Source of the DNA: an uncultured Methanomassiliicoccales archaeon
GTDB taxonomy: Archaea > Thermoplasmatota > Thermoplasmata > Methanomassiliicoccales > Methanomethylophilaceae
Reading direction: 5' to 3'
Assembly (NCBI GenBank): GCA_934702355.1
Contig: CAKUXX010000004.1
Coordinates: forward strand, 1 to 64,000
DNA length: 64,000 nucleotides
The notes beneath the pieces were generated by a model. That model saw nothing but the letters and a program-made list of their open reading frames with translations. It ran no database searches and had not been told where the DNA came from. This document shows, piece by piece, positions 42,057 to 50,787 of the stretch. The position numbers were made by a program, and so were the translations under genes. How positions within the stretch are numbered: the stretch's first letter is position 1; each line of letters starts with the position of its first letter.

Positions 42057-43748
42057 ATGTTGGATGTCGTGGCAAGATCCCAGAGAGGAAGGGTCTGCGA
42101 ATTCTCGAGAGATGGGCAGGCGATCAAAACTCCCTGTATGATAGGAGCGGACAGCGAGCTCCCGATCAGTGTATCGGTGACGGATTCCGGCAGGGTTCTG
42201 AGATTCTTCGGTTCGGAGGTACCTCTGGAGCAGGGATTGCTGACCACGGCATCATCCGGTATCGCCCAGCAGACTTCCGTTAACGGAGTCGCTGTTGTGA
42301 GGCTGCCTCTTCCCGAGGAACTGATATTCGACGATTCCGTTGAGGTCGTTGTGGTCCCGAACGCATTCGAGCTCAGGAAGGATCCCCGCAGGACCGTGTC
42401 TGCGATAGTCCGTCTCAGAGAGGCGGCCGGATTCAACAGACTGCTCGTCATGATGGGGCTCGGAGAGCCTTCGGACGTATCGATCCTCTCGTACATGGGT
42501 GTGGACGTCTTCGACGATTCCCTTCCCAGGGCCGCCGGACTCGAAGGCATCAGGCTGATGCCGGAGGCCGAGGTTCTCACAGGTTCGGACGAATCCCAGT
42601 ACAACATCGATGCCATGAAAGGGGAGCTGGAGAAGGTCCGCATGTTCATAACGGCCGACAGACTGAGGGAGCTGGCAGACCAGAGGTCTTTCTCGTCGCC
42701 GTCATCGGTCGCTCTTCTCAGGCTCTACGATCAGGATGCATACGAGTACGCGGAGGAGACATGCTCCACAGTCGGATGCAGGTTCTCATGCAACACCACG
42801 CAGGCGCTTAGGCGCCCGGACCTCAAGAGGTACCGCGAGCGCATCGCACAGTACAGGAAGCCGGAGCACAAGAGGGTGCTTCTCCTTCTGCCCTGCTCGG
42901 CCAAGAAGCCGTACCATATCTCCAAGAGTCACAGGGCGTTCGCTTCTGCGATCCACACGGCACAGCATGACACCCTCATCCACGAGGTCATCGTCACATC
43001 CCCTCTCGGCGTCGTTCCGAGGGAGCTCGATGCGTGCTATCCCGCCAATTCCTATGACATCCCGGTCACGGGCGAGTGGAAATGCGAGGAGAAGAAGATG
43101 ATCCGCGACATGGTCGGGGACATCATAGCACAGGGTTACGACAAAGTCATCTGCCACCTCGGGGACGATTACGAGCTGGTGGAGGGTCTGGCAGACATGG
43201 AGTGCACAGTGGTCGGTGATCCCACATCCCCGAAGTCCCTGGAGAACCTCGACAAGACGCTCAGGGCCGTCACAAAGGGCATGGACGGTGTGGATTACCT
43301 CATCGACAGGAACAACCAGGCCCGCAACATCCTCGAGTTCCAGTTCGGAAAGGAGGTCTCGGACGTGCTCATGGACGAGAACACCTATGCCATCGGCAAG
43401 TTCCCGTACTGGAAGTACATCAGAGAGGACCCGCAGGACCGCAAGAAGAGGACACAGCTCGGCATGATGACCCCGGAGAGGGGTCTGATGTCCCTCACAC
43501 TCGAGGGTGCGGAGATCGTCGCGGCGACAGGGTTCGGGGTCGTGGAGATAATGGACTTCGAACTCAAGGGCAATCTCTTCGCAGTGGGTGTCGTCGATGC
43601 CGATCCGAGGATCCGCATAGGCGACGAGGCCATCATCGTCTGCAACGGCGAGGTCCGCGGTGTCGGAGTGGCGATGATGTGCGGACGCGAGATGAGGGAC
43701 CTCAAGCGCGGAATCGCGGTGAAGGTCCGTCATAAGAAGAAACTCTGA
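42057..43748 (+). CDS. arcS: Archaeosine synthase (ArcS/TgtA2)
   Basis: A 563-residue protein related to tRNA-guanine transglycosylase but lacking its catalytic residues, with the ArcS signature PC-x3-KPY-x2-S-x2-H seen exactly as 'PCSAKKPYHISKSH' (about residues 285-298) and a C-terminal PUA domain ('RIRIGDEAIIVCNGEVRGVGVAMM'). It completes the G+ base at tRNA position 15 from the preQ0-modified tRNA. Its preQ0 supply genes are at 28.8-30.6 kb. ATG 42057 gives the usual start. Confidence 0.93.
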   Translation: MLDVVARSQRGRVCEFSRDGQAIKTPCMIGADSELPISVSVTDSGRVLRFFGSEVPLEQGLLTTASSGIAQQTSVNGVAVVRLPLPEELIFDDSVEVVVVPNAFELRKDPRRTVSAIVRLREAAGFNRLLVMMGLGEPSDVSILSYMGVDVFDDSLPRAAGLEGIRLMPEAEVLTGSDESQYNIDAMKGELEKVRMFITADRLRELADQRSFSSPSSVALLRLYDQDAYEYAEETCSTVGCRFSCNTTQALRRPDLKRYRERIAQYRKPEHKRVLLLLPCSAKKPYHISKSHRAFASAIHTAQHDTLIHEVIVTSPLGVVPRELDACYPANSYDIPVTGEWKCEEKKMIRDMVGDIIAQGYDKVICHLGDDYELVEGLADMECTVVGDPTSPKSLENLDKTLRAVTKGMDGVDYLIDRNNQARNILEFQFGKEVSDVLMDENTYAIGKFPYWKYIREDPQDRKKRTQLGMMTPERGLMSLTLEGAEIVAATGFGVVEIMDFELKGNLFAVGVVDADPRIRIGDEAIIVCNGEVRGVGVAMMCGREMRDLKRGIAVKVRHKKKL

Positions 43749-43768
43749 ATCAATTTTTTCAATATATT

Positions 43769-43799
43769 CGGTCCCGGCCATAACATCCGGCCGGGACCG
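43769..43799. terminator. Bidirectional terminator between arcS and the secreted protein gene
   Basis: CGGTCCCGGCC (43769-43779) and GGCCGGGACCG (43789-43799) are perfect 11-bp arms around a 9-base loop, with T-rich sequence on both sides, between two convergent genes. Confidence 0.8.
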
Positions 43800-43834
43800 T
43801 AAATCGTTTTTCAGATCGTTTCGGTATTCCTTAC

Positions 43835-45835
43835 TCAGACTGCCTTGTTCTTCTTGCCGTTGATGACGAACATGGCAACGACCAGCAGAGCGATCACAAC
43901 AACGACTCCGACGACCATCATCGTGATGGAGCTGGACTCTTCGTTGCTGACGTTCTCTCCGACAAGCATGTATGCGGAGCAGTGGAGAAGATCCATCTCC
44001 ACGTATCCGTTCTTCACAACGTCCTTTCCGGAGTACTCCGCGATTCCGCGGTCGGTGTTGTCGTGGTAGAACACCACAGTGGTACCGTCGCTGAACGTGT
44101 CTCCGACATAGTATCTGAATGTGGTGTTGGAAGGCATTTCGCCATGCGCGTTGAAGTCGAGGTATATGGTCGGCTTTCCTTCGGCGACCGCCTGGAGGTA
44201 GGCCTTGTCAGGGGTGTTGGTGGCCGAGACCTTGGGTACGATGGTTCCTTTGTTGGTTCCGTATCCGCCGGAGAGGTTCCACTGGTAGAGGACATTTCCA
44301 TCCTCATCGGTCACTGATATGTACAGTGCGCGGCCTCCGTAGATCAGGTCGTTGGCGATGGTGTTGGCCAGAACGTTGTCGTTGTTCGATACATTCCAGA
44401 AGATATCGTTTGTTCCTTTGAAATCGGAATCAACGGGTGCACTTTCGACGATCTTGGCGAATACGGGCTCGAGGACGAGGTTGGTCTTTATGGGGTAGTT
44501 CTCGCTCCACATGATGTTGTCGTAGTTCACCCATCCGATGAATTTCATCTTTCCATCGGGGGTGTCAAGGATCTTGTCGTCATATTCAGACGAAAGGTCG
44601 ACGAAACCGCCGTATTTGACTGTCTTCGTCTGGAGGACATTGTCATCGACATCGAGGAACTTGACTTCGAATGTCCTGTCGCCGGAGTTGCTGTATTTCT
44701 TCTTGATGCCGTCTATGGCGTCGGATACAGTCTTCTTGGAGTCGCCATCGAGCTTGAGGCTTCCTCCGACCAGCAGTTCTTCGGGCACGAGCGAATTGTT
44801 CTCGAACGGATATGTGTAGAAGATTCCCTTGTCGAATCCGGGGATGCCGTTCAGGTTGTCCATGAAATCCTTGAAGTCATCATCATCGACGACGGGTGTC
44901 ATCGTGTATGTTCCGTCGGACTCCTTGACCTTTACTTTCCAGGTTATGTCCTCGACGCTTGTCACTTTGGTCTGAACATCGCTCAGATCACCCAGCTCGA
45001 ACGAGCTGTTCAAAGCAGCGCTCATTGTGAAGCGGGCCTTCGTATCATCTGTCCATCCTTTCTCGTGGCCTTCGTAGGGAAGGATGTGGATGGGGTCGTA
45101 GAAGTAGATCTCGATGTCGTATTCGACGGCCAGGCTCTCTTTGATGTCCTTGGCAGCCTCTACGAATTCCAGATCTCCGTCCATGATGGCCAGATTGGCC
45201 TTTCCCTCGATCGATGCCTTGACATCCAGAGAAGCATCCATGCTGGTCATGGCGAAGTCGTTGTCTGTGCAGATGGTGGAGTTGAATGTGGCATAGAAGC
45301 TCATCTTCAGGCCCTGTGCGGTGAGAACCTTTGAGTCCTCCGCATCATCCGCGTCATCATCAGCATCCACATCATCATCTGCGTCTGTTTCGTCATCATC
45401 TCCGAGATCGATGTCATCGGGTATCGTGACGGTTCCGGAGAACAGGAAGCTCAGTTCAACAACACCGTCGACGGACATGGTGTATCCGTCATCGGTCTTC
45501 TGAATGATCTCGGCCATGGTCCAGAAGTCGAACGAGATGCTCAGTTCGTCGATCTTCCCATCCATTCCGGCGAGTTTCATCATGTCGTTGAGGAATGCTT
45601 TCAGATCTTTGTATTCTGATTCGAGACCTGTCAATTCTTTGTAGATCTGGTTGACATATTCGACGGCCTTTGCGTCGTCGATATGCATGCCAGCGCCCCA
45701 GGCGTCTCCCACCTTGAATTCTATAGCAGACGCGTCGGATTCCGGGGTGGAATCCACCGCTGCGACCGTGACGCATGACAATGCCATCACGAGGCACACT
45801 GCTACTGCGAGTGCTTTGCTTTTCATATTCATCAT
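43835..45835 (-). CDS. Large secreted, C-terminally anchored surface protein
   Basis: A 666-residue protein: signal peptide (residues 4-26, 'KSKALAVAVCLVMALSCVTVAA'-like), long ectodomain, an Asp-rich patch at ~155-180 (D/E/A repeats), an InlB-type B-repeat near 460-520 ('TKTVKYGGFVDLSS…KMKFIGWVNYDN'), and a C-terminal span (about 640-660) ending in a basic KKNK tail. This is a type I surface protein exposed outside the cell. No enzymatic motif is seen. ATG 45835 follows a CATATATAC promoter; several Met codons lie close together. Likely adhesin or envelope protein. Confidence 0.8.
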   Translation of the reverse strand: MMNMKSKALAVAVCLVMALSCVTVAAVDSTPESDASAIEFKVGDAWGAGMHIDDAKAVEYVNQIYKELTGLESEYKDLKAFLNDMMKLAGMDGKIDELSISFDFWTMAEIIQKTDDGYTMSVDGVVELSFLFSGTVTIPDDIDLGDDDETDADDDVDADDDADDAEDSKVLTAQGLKMSFYATFNSTICTDNDFAMTSMDASLDVKASIEGKANLAIMDGDLEFVEAAKDIKESLAVEYDIEIYFYDPIHILPYEGHEKGWTDDTKARFTMSAALNSSFELGDLSDVQTKVTSVEDITWKVKVKESDGTYTMTPVVDDDDFKDFMDNLNGIPGFDKGIFYTYPFENNSLVPEELLVGGSLKLDGDSKKTVSDAIDGIKKKYSNSGDRTFEVKFLDVDDNVLQTKTVKYGGFVDLSSEYDDKILDTPDGKMKFIGWVNYDNIMWSENYPIKTNLVLEPVFAKIVESAPVDSDFKGTNDIFWNVSNNDNVLANTIANDLIYGGRALYISVTDEDGNVLYQWNLSGGYGTNKGTIVPKVSATNTPDKAYLQAVAEGKPTIYLDFNAHGEMPSNTTFRYYVGDTFSDGTTVVFYHDNTDRGIAEYSGKDVVKNGYVEMDLLHCSAYMLVGENVSNEESSSITMMVVGVVVVIALLVVAMFVINGKKNKAV

Positions 45836-46062
45836 CGTCCGGGGTCGGACGGTAAAAGAACGTCTGGCCAGAGTATATATGACTATCCAGGGACCCATCC
45901 AATTATCGGTCGATTCCAGTCGAAATGCCTGTTTCTGGGAGAAAAGGGTCTTCGGAGGTTTTCGGAGGTCTTCGGACCATAGCCAGATTCCAAAAAGTTT
46001 AGATACCTTTTCGGTGCACCCCCCTGATTCCGCTTAAATATCCTGCGGAAGATGATAATTCT
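45836..46062. other. Non-coding stretch upstream of the surface protein gene
   Basis: Contains the CATATATAC TATA box of the leftward surface protein gene (about 45873-45882) and imperfect tandem copies of TTCGGAGGT around 45951-45978. GCTTAAATATCC (46032-46043) reads as a rightward TATA box. No gene is evident. Confidence 0.5.
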
Positions 46063-46171
46063 GAAGGCAACAAGTGTGCATCACCCGCTACTTGGATGTC
46101 TCCGAGGCGGACGGAATAATTAATCCATCCATCCATCCATCCACCCTATCCCCGCCGCCTCGGATTTTTTT
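46063..46171 (+). ncRNA. Candidate small RNA with a terminator-like end
   Basis: A TATA-like GCTTAAATATCC lies about 25 bases before 46063. The stretch ends in a perfect 9-bp inverted repeat CCGAGGCGG (46102-46110) / CCGCCTCGG (46155-46163) followed by ATTTTTTTT. No open frame with a family is present. The T-run may instead serve as the promoter of the PUA gene that starts at 46198, so the RNA is a proposal only. Confidence 0.3.
46123..46142 (+). repeat. (ATCC)5 tetranucleotide repeat
   Basis: Five perfect ATCC units within the loop of the 9-bp inverted repeat. Such tracts can vary in length by slippage. Confidence 0.85.
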
Positions 46172-46197
46172 TATCATCATCGTTCCGAAAGTCCAAT

Positions 46198-46716
46198 ATG
46201 TCCGTTCGTCATCCATGGTTCACCATGGCAGACATAATGATTCGCAAGAGGAAGAGGATGAGAAGCAAAGAAGTCAAGACTCTTGCAGATGAAATGGAGG
46301 GCATCTTCGAAGTTCCTCTTTTCTCGGAAGCAGACGGAGTCGATATGGCAGAGAGCTCCGACTATCAGCTGATCTTCGTCAAGAGCGACATCCTGGGCCT
46401 CGTCTACGATGGCAAGCCGTTCCTCACGATCAGAGGCATATTGAAGTACAGGCCGCAGAAGAGGTCCGTCACTGTCGACATGGGCGCCGTCCCATACGTC
46501 ACCAACGGTGCGGATGTCATGGGGCCCGGCATACTGGAGGCCGATCCCGGGATATCGGAGGGCGACCTGGTCTGGATCAAGGATGTCAAGAACAACGTCC
46601 CGCTGGCGGTCGGTGTCGCACTCCGTTCCGGCGAGGAACTGTCGTCCAAACAGCCCGGCAAGGCCATCAAGACCATACACTACGTAGGCGACAAGCTCTG
46701 GAAGACCGGTGAGTGA
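46198..46716 (+). CDS. PUA-domain RNA-binding protein
   Basis: A 172-residue archaeal protein with an N-terminal basic segment (IRKRKRMRSKEVK) and a C-terminal PUA domain ('VDMGAVPYVTNGADVMGPGILEADPGISEGDLVWIKD', about residues 95-135), resembling the MCT-1/Tma20-like group linked to translation. ATG 46198 lies about 28 bases after a TTTTTTTTATC element; ATG 46225 is an alternative. Its stop overlaps the HD gene start. Confidence 0.82.
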   Translation: MSVRHPWFTMADIMIRKRKRMRSKEVKTLADEMEGIFEVPLFSEADGVDMAESSDYQLIFVKSDILGLVYDGKPFLTIRGILKYRPQKRSVTVDMGAVPYVTNGADVMGPGILEADPGISEGDLVWIKDVKNNVPLAVGVALRSGEELSSKQPGKAIKTIHYVGDKLWKTGE

Positions 46717-48025
46717 TTTGGACCGTTCTAAGGTGATCCAGGACCCCATCCACGGCAGCATAGAGGTGGACGGGGTCTTCCTGGACATCCTCGACAGGCA
46801 TGAGATGCAGAGGCTGAGGGCCGTCAAACAGCTCGGCCTGGGCAATCTCGTGTTCCCGTCGGCCAACCATACAAGGTTCGAGCACTGCCTTGGAACGTAT
46901 CATCTCGCAGGCAGGATGGCCTCCGCCATAGGTCTGGGGGCCGTCGATTCCGATTCGGTCCGCATGGCCGGATTGCTGCACGACATCTGCCACCCTCCGT
47001 TCTCCCATGCCATGGAGGCATTAATGGAATCCGCCACCGGCATGGACCATATGGAGTTGGCAAGGGCGCTGATATTCGGGGACATACCGACATACCGTCC
47101 GGAGGACGAGGACATCTTCGGAGGATTGGACACGATCGCCGAGGTGCTGGAATCCGCAGGGATCTCCGCCGAGTCAGTATGCGGGTTCATCTCGTCTCCC
47201 GAATCCACCGGCGAGGAGGCCCTCGACTGTTTCTGGAACAAACACGACTACTTCCCGTCGAAGGATTACGCCCATCAGATCATCCATGGTCCTGTCGATG
47301 CGGACCAGATGGACTATCTGATGAGGGATGCATACAACACAGGGGTCATCCACGGTACGATCGATTCCGAAAGGCTCCTGAAGACGATGATGGTGATGAA
47401 CGACCGCATCGTACTGGGAAGGGGAGGGATAACCGCGGCTGAGGGACTCATGGTCTCCAGGTCGCTCATGTACACATCCGTGTATTTCCACGAGACCGTC
47501 CGCATAGCTCAGAGGATGGTCTGCAAGGCCGCAGAGCAATCCGGCGTCGACCTTTCCGATCTGTATCTGATAGGGGATGCCGAACTCGTTTCGAGGGTCT
47601 CCGAATCAGGAGGGGAGCCGTCGCGGATCGTCCGCAGGGTCATGGCCAGGGACCTGGACAAGAAGGCCTATGCGATATACAGCGACGAGATGGACGACGA
47701 GAAGGCCCGCACGCTTCTGGAATACGCCGGAAAGGGCGGAAGGGAGAGGCTGGAATCCGAGATTGCGGCGACTTCCGGCATCGATCCGCTGAACATCTGC
47801 GCAGAGCTGACCTCCGCATCCAATCTGCAGGGTCGCATGAGGATCGGGAAGACGGATGTGGCGATAGCTGACAGCGAGGGAAAGATAAGGTCCCTTACGC
47901 GCTTCTCGCCGATAGCAAGGGCCCTGCAGTCCAGGGACCCGTTCGGATGGGCCCTGATAGTGTCGGGTCCGAAGGACAGGACGGAGGAGGTCCGCAGAGC
48001 GGCCTCCAAGGTCCTAGGGATCTGA
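46709..48025 (+). CDS. HD superfamily phosphohydrolase (SAMHD1/dGTPase-like, COG1078)
   Basis: A 438-residue protein. Metal ligands: 'NHTRFEHCLGTYHLAGRMA' and 'AGLLHDICHPPFSHAMEALM' (His…His-Asp), followed by 'HGPVDADQMDYLMRDAYNTGV', the second Asp motif of SAMHD1-like enzymes. Probably hydrolyses a nucleoside triphosphate. GTG 46709 overlaps the PUA gene end; TTG 46718 is an alternative. It converges on rtcB with two bases between stop codons. Confidence 0.85.
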   Translation: MSDLDRSKVIQDPIHGSIEVDGVFLDILDRHEMQRLRAVKQLGLGNLVFPSANHTRFEHCLGTYHLAGRMASAIGLGAVDSDSVRMAGLLHDICHPPFSHAMEALMESATGMDHMELARALIFGDIPTYRPEDEDIFGGLDTIAEVLESAGISAESVCGFISSPESTGEEALDCFWNKHDYFPSKDYAHQIIHGPVDADQMDYLMRDAYNTGVIHGTIDSERLLKTMMVMNDRIVLGRGGITAAEGLMVSRSLMYTSVYFHETVRIAQRMVCKAAEQSGVDLSDLYLIGDAELVSRVSESGGEPSRIVRRVMARDLDKKAYAIYSDEMDDEKARTLLEYAGKGGRERLESEIAATSGIDPLNICAELTSASNLQGRMRIGKTDVAIADSEGKIRSLTRFSPIARALQSRDPFGWALIVSGPKDRTEEVRRAASKVLGI

Positions 48026-48027
48026 TT

Positions 48028-49479
48028 TCAGCCTTTGATCACACCGATGGGTGTGAGTTTTGCCACTTTGGACGTCAGTCCCGCGTCGCAGACGACGCTG
48101 ATGACCTCGTCAACGTCCTTGTATGCTTCGGGGGCCTCTTCGAGCACCCCTTCAATGGAGCCGTTCCTCAGGTAGACGCCCTTGTCGGACATCTCCTTCA
48201 TGACGCCCTCCACCGTGAGCGAGGTTATGGCGGCCTTTCTGGACATCTTCCTTCCGGCGCCGTGACAGGACGAGCCGAACGTCTGCTCCATCGAGCTCTT
48301 CCTTCCGGCTAGGACGTATGTTCCCACGCTCATATCGCCGGGGATGATGACGGGCTGTCCGACATCCCTGTACTTCAACGTAATCTCGCTTCTTCCGGGT
48401 GCGAAAGCCCTCGTCGCACCTTTGCGGTGGACCAGCACATCCTCGTGATGGCGGTCTATGTCGTGGCGCTCCTTCTTGGCGATGTTGTGGGCCACATCGT
48501 AGACCACGTCCATTCCCATGGACTCGGCGGAATCTCCAAGAATGTTCTCGAAGGACTCCCTCACCCAGTGGGTTATCATCTGCCTGTTGGCCCAGGCGTA
48601 GTTGGCACCGCAGCACATGGCCTTGTAGTAGTCGTCCCCGAGTCTGGAATCCAGCGGGGCGCAGGCCAGCTGCCTGTCCGGCAGGTTGACCGAGTTCTGC
48701 TTGATGTAGCGCTCCATCTCCTGCAGGTAGTCGGTGGCGATCTGATGTCCGCATCCTCTGGAACCACAGTGGACGGTTATTGTGAGCGTCCCCTCCTTGA
48801 GTCCGAAGACCTTGGCGGTCCTCTCGTCGAAGACGTTCTCGACCAGGTCGAGCTCCAGGAAGTGGTTGCCTGATCCGAGGGATCCTAGCTGGGGGAGCCC
48901 CCTCTTGCGGGCCTTGTCGCTCACGACGCTGGGGTCGGCATCCTCCATGTGACCGTATTCCTCGGTCACATCCAGGTCCCTCCCCCATCCGTATCCGTTC
49001 TCGACAGCCCATTCCGAGCCTCTGTTCAGGATCTCGTCCAGTTCCTTGTAGCCGATCTTGGTGAGACCTTTGGAACCCAGTCCGGACGGGACGTTGCGGT
49101 ACAATTCGTCGATAAGTTCGTCCTTCCTCCCGCCCAGGTCGTCCAGGGTGAGGTCGGTCTTGATGAGTCTGACCCCGCAGTTGATGTCGAACCCTATCCC
49201 TCCGGGGGAGATGGATCCCGTCGATTCGTCCACGGCGGCGACACCGCCGATGGGGAATCCGTATCCCCAATGGATGTCCGGCATGGCCATGGAGCTGCCG
49301 ACGATACCTGGGAGGCATGCAACATTCGCGGCCTGCTGGGGCGCGTTGTCCGCCCTGATGGAGGCTATCATCTCCTCGTTCGCATATATGACGGCATTCG
49401 TCCGCATGCCTGCGGATTCGTCTATGGGGATCTCCCACCTGTTGTCGTCGATCCTGTTGAGCTTTCCTTCCCAGGTCAT
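48028..49479 (-). CDS. rtcB: tRNA-splicing ligase RtcB
   Basis: A 483-residue RtcB with 'GGIGFDINCGVRL' (metal Cys, about residue 100), 'GSLGSGNHFLEL', 'TVHCGSRGCGHQIATDY' and the guanylylated-His region 'SCHGAGRKMSRKAA'. It joins 2',3'-cyclic phosphate to 5'-OH RNA ends and so ligates tRNA exons after intron removal. No intein interrupts it. The window's tRNA-Trp intron is an evident substrate source. Confidence 0.96.
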   Translation of the reverse strand: MTWEGKLNRIDDNRWEIPIDESAGMRTNAVIYANEEMIASIRADNAPQQAANVACLPGIVGSSMAMPDIHWGYGFPIGGVAAVDESTGSISPGGIGFDINCGVRLIKTDLTLDDLGGRKDELIDELYRNVPSGLGSKGLTKIGYKELDEILNRGSEWAVENGYGWGRDLDVTEEYGHMEDADPSVVSDKARKRGLPQLGSLGSGNHFLELDLVENVFDERTAKVFGLKEGTLTITVHCGSRGCGHQIATDYLQEMERYIKQNSVNLPDRQLACAPLDSRLGDDYYKAMCCGANYAWANRQMITHWVRESFENILGDSAESMGMDVVYDVAHNIAKKERHDIDRHHEDVLVHRKGATRAFAPGRSEITLKYRDVGQPVIIPGDMSVGTYVLAGRKSSMEQTFGSSCHGAGRKMSRKAAITSLTVEGVMKEMSDKGVYLRNGSIEGVLEEAPEAYKDVDEVISVVCDAGLTSKVAKLTPIGVIKG

Positions 49480-49513
49480 ATCAAGTGCACTGTCCTATGT
49501 GATGGGCCGATGC

Positions 49514-50500
49514 TTAAAATCTATTCTCCACCGGCAGTTTGTGGTATCTCAGCGAGGTGTCGTCGCCTGTTCCCATGGCGACAAGTTCCGTGATGTAGAC
49601 AACTGGTTTGCCGTCCGGGACGGAATCGTATTTGTATAGGCAGAGGGGACATCCCACGACTATGAGGTCTGCCTCTTTGGCGGCCTCCTGTCTTTCGGAC
49701 ATCAGGGGGGCCGCGACCTTCCTCGACCTCTTGCCGCAGCATCCGGGCTGGTTCCCTACCCATGCGAATCCCATCTTCTCGACGACCTCGCGCATCTTGT
49801 CGAGATGGATTATCGCGGCGCATCCCGGCTCCAAGGAGACCTTCCTACCGTTCCCGAAGACTGGGAGCCTGTCGAGGTTCCTGTGGAGGAATTCGATGAT
49901 ATGCTCGCATTCCGACCCGTCCATCTTGGTGATCTCGGCGCATCCGGGGCACATCATCACGAGGTCCCTGTCGCCTGCGGTTCCGCACATCTTGGTGCGA
50001 TACGATCTGCGTTCGTCATCGGTCATGATCCCGAACTGTACGGGATACATGCAGCAGGTCATGTCCGGTATCTCCGTGGCCTTTATGCCCATGCCCTTGA
50101 GAGCGGCGGATGTGGCATAGACCGAGAACGGCACATCGCATTTGGCCGTGCATCCCGGCATTACATACACGTCGTCGCCGGACCATACAGGCTCCAGATC
50201 GATCCCGGGCGCATTATCGGCGGGATATCTCGCAAGGCCGATGTCATAGAAGGCAGGCTCTATCCCGCGGTCGAGAACGATGGTGTATGCGGCCAGCATC
50301 ATCTGCTTCGGGTGGGTGTGCTCGCAGACCCTTTCGCAGGATCCGCATCCGACACAGTCGAAGACCATCTTCACATCGCCGGATGCCACCGCCACGGGGT
50401 CGCATCCTCCGTGTCTGTAGGAAGGACAGACATCAAGGCACTCGCCGCAACCGATGCACAGCTTGCGAAGCATCTCGAATTTCTCAACGGCCGGATTCAT
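49514..50500 (-). CDS. HdrCB-like Fe-S protein (heterodisulfide reductase related)
   Basis: A 328-residue protein with two [4Fe-4S] motifs at the N-terminus ('CIGCGECLDVCP', 'CVGCGSCERVC') and two CCG domains: 'PGCTAKC…MTCCMYP…MCPGC' and 'PGCAA…QPGCCGKR…GCPLC'. This is the HdrC-HdrB arrangement of HdrD, but about 80 residues shorter than typical HdrD. It may reduce heterodisulfide or another disulfide/thiol electron acceptor. Monocistronic; TAA stop. Confidence 0.8.
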   Translation of the reverse strand: MNPAVEKFEMLRKLCIGCGECLDVCPSYRHGGCDPVAVASGDVKMVFDCVGCGSCERVCEHTHPKQMMLAAYTIVLDRGIEPAFYDIGLARYPADNAPGIDLEPVWSGDDVYVMPGCTAKCDVPFSVYATSAALKGMGIKATEIPDMTCCMYPVQFGIMTDDERRSYRTKMCGTAGDRDLVMMCPGCAEITKMDGSECEHIIEFLHRNLDRLPVFGNGRKVSLEPGCAAIIHLDKMREVVEKMGFAWVGNQPGCCGKRSRKVAAPLMSERQEAAKEADLIVVGCPLCLYKYDSVPDGKPVVYITELVAMGTGDDTSLRYHKLPVENRF

Positions 50501-50558
50501 GAGAACCGTATCGAACCATCGGAGATAATAGTAACTTGGAGAAGTGTGGTAAGATGAG

Positions 50559-50633
50559 GGCCGGGACCGAGATTTGAACCCGAGTCAAGGGATCCACAGT
50601 CCCCTAGGATAACCAAGCTACCCTATCCCGGCC
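50559..50633 (-). tRNA. tRNA-His (anticodon GTG)
   Basis: In the leftward sense GCCGGGA pairs with TCCCGGC, preceded by the His-specific extra G (-1, base 50633) that faces C73 (50559). The anticodon stem GGGGA/TCCCT encloses loop CTGTGGA (anticodon GTG), and the T-arm has GGGTTCAAATC. No encoded CCA. Confidence 0.95.
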
Positions 50634-50787
50634 ATGATGTAAGACCGCTTAATCCGTTCCCTTACATAAACATTATCCTCGCCAGCAGGAGCTGTCCTCG
50701 CCAACTATAAGAACGGCTAATCATAATCGGTGCGCATTGACTCCTTAAGTGCGCGCCCGCGTGCCTGCGAGTCGGAGATGATTAACA

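Noticed and set aside
48028..49479. Intein within RtcB
   Set aside because: The protein is of normal length (483 residues) with uninterrupted motifs.
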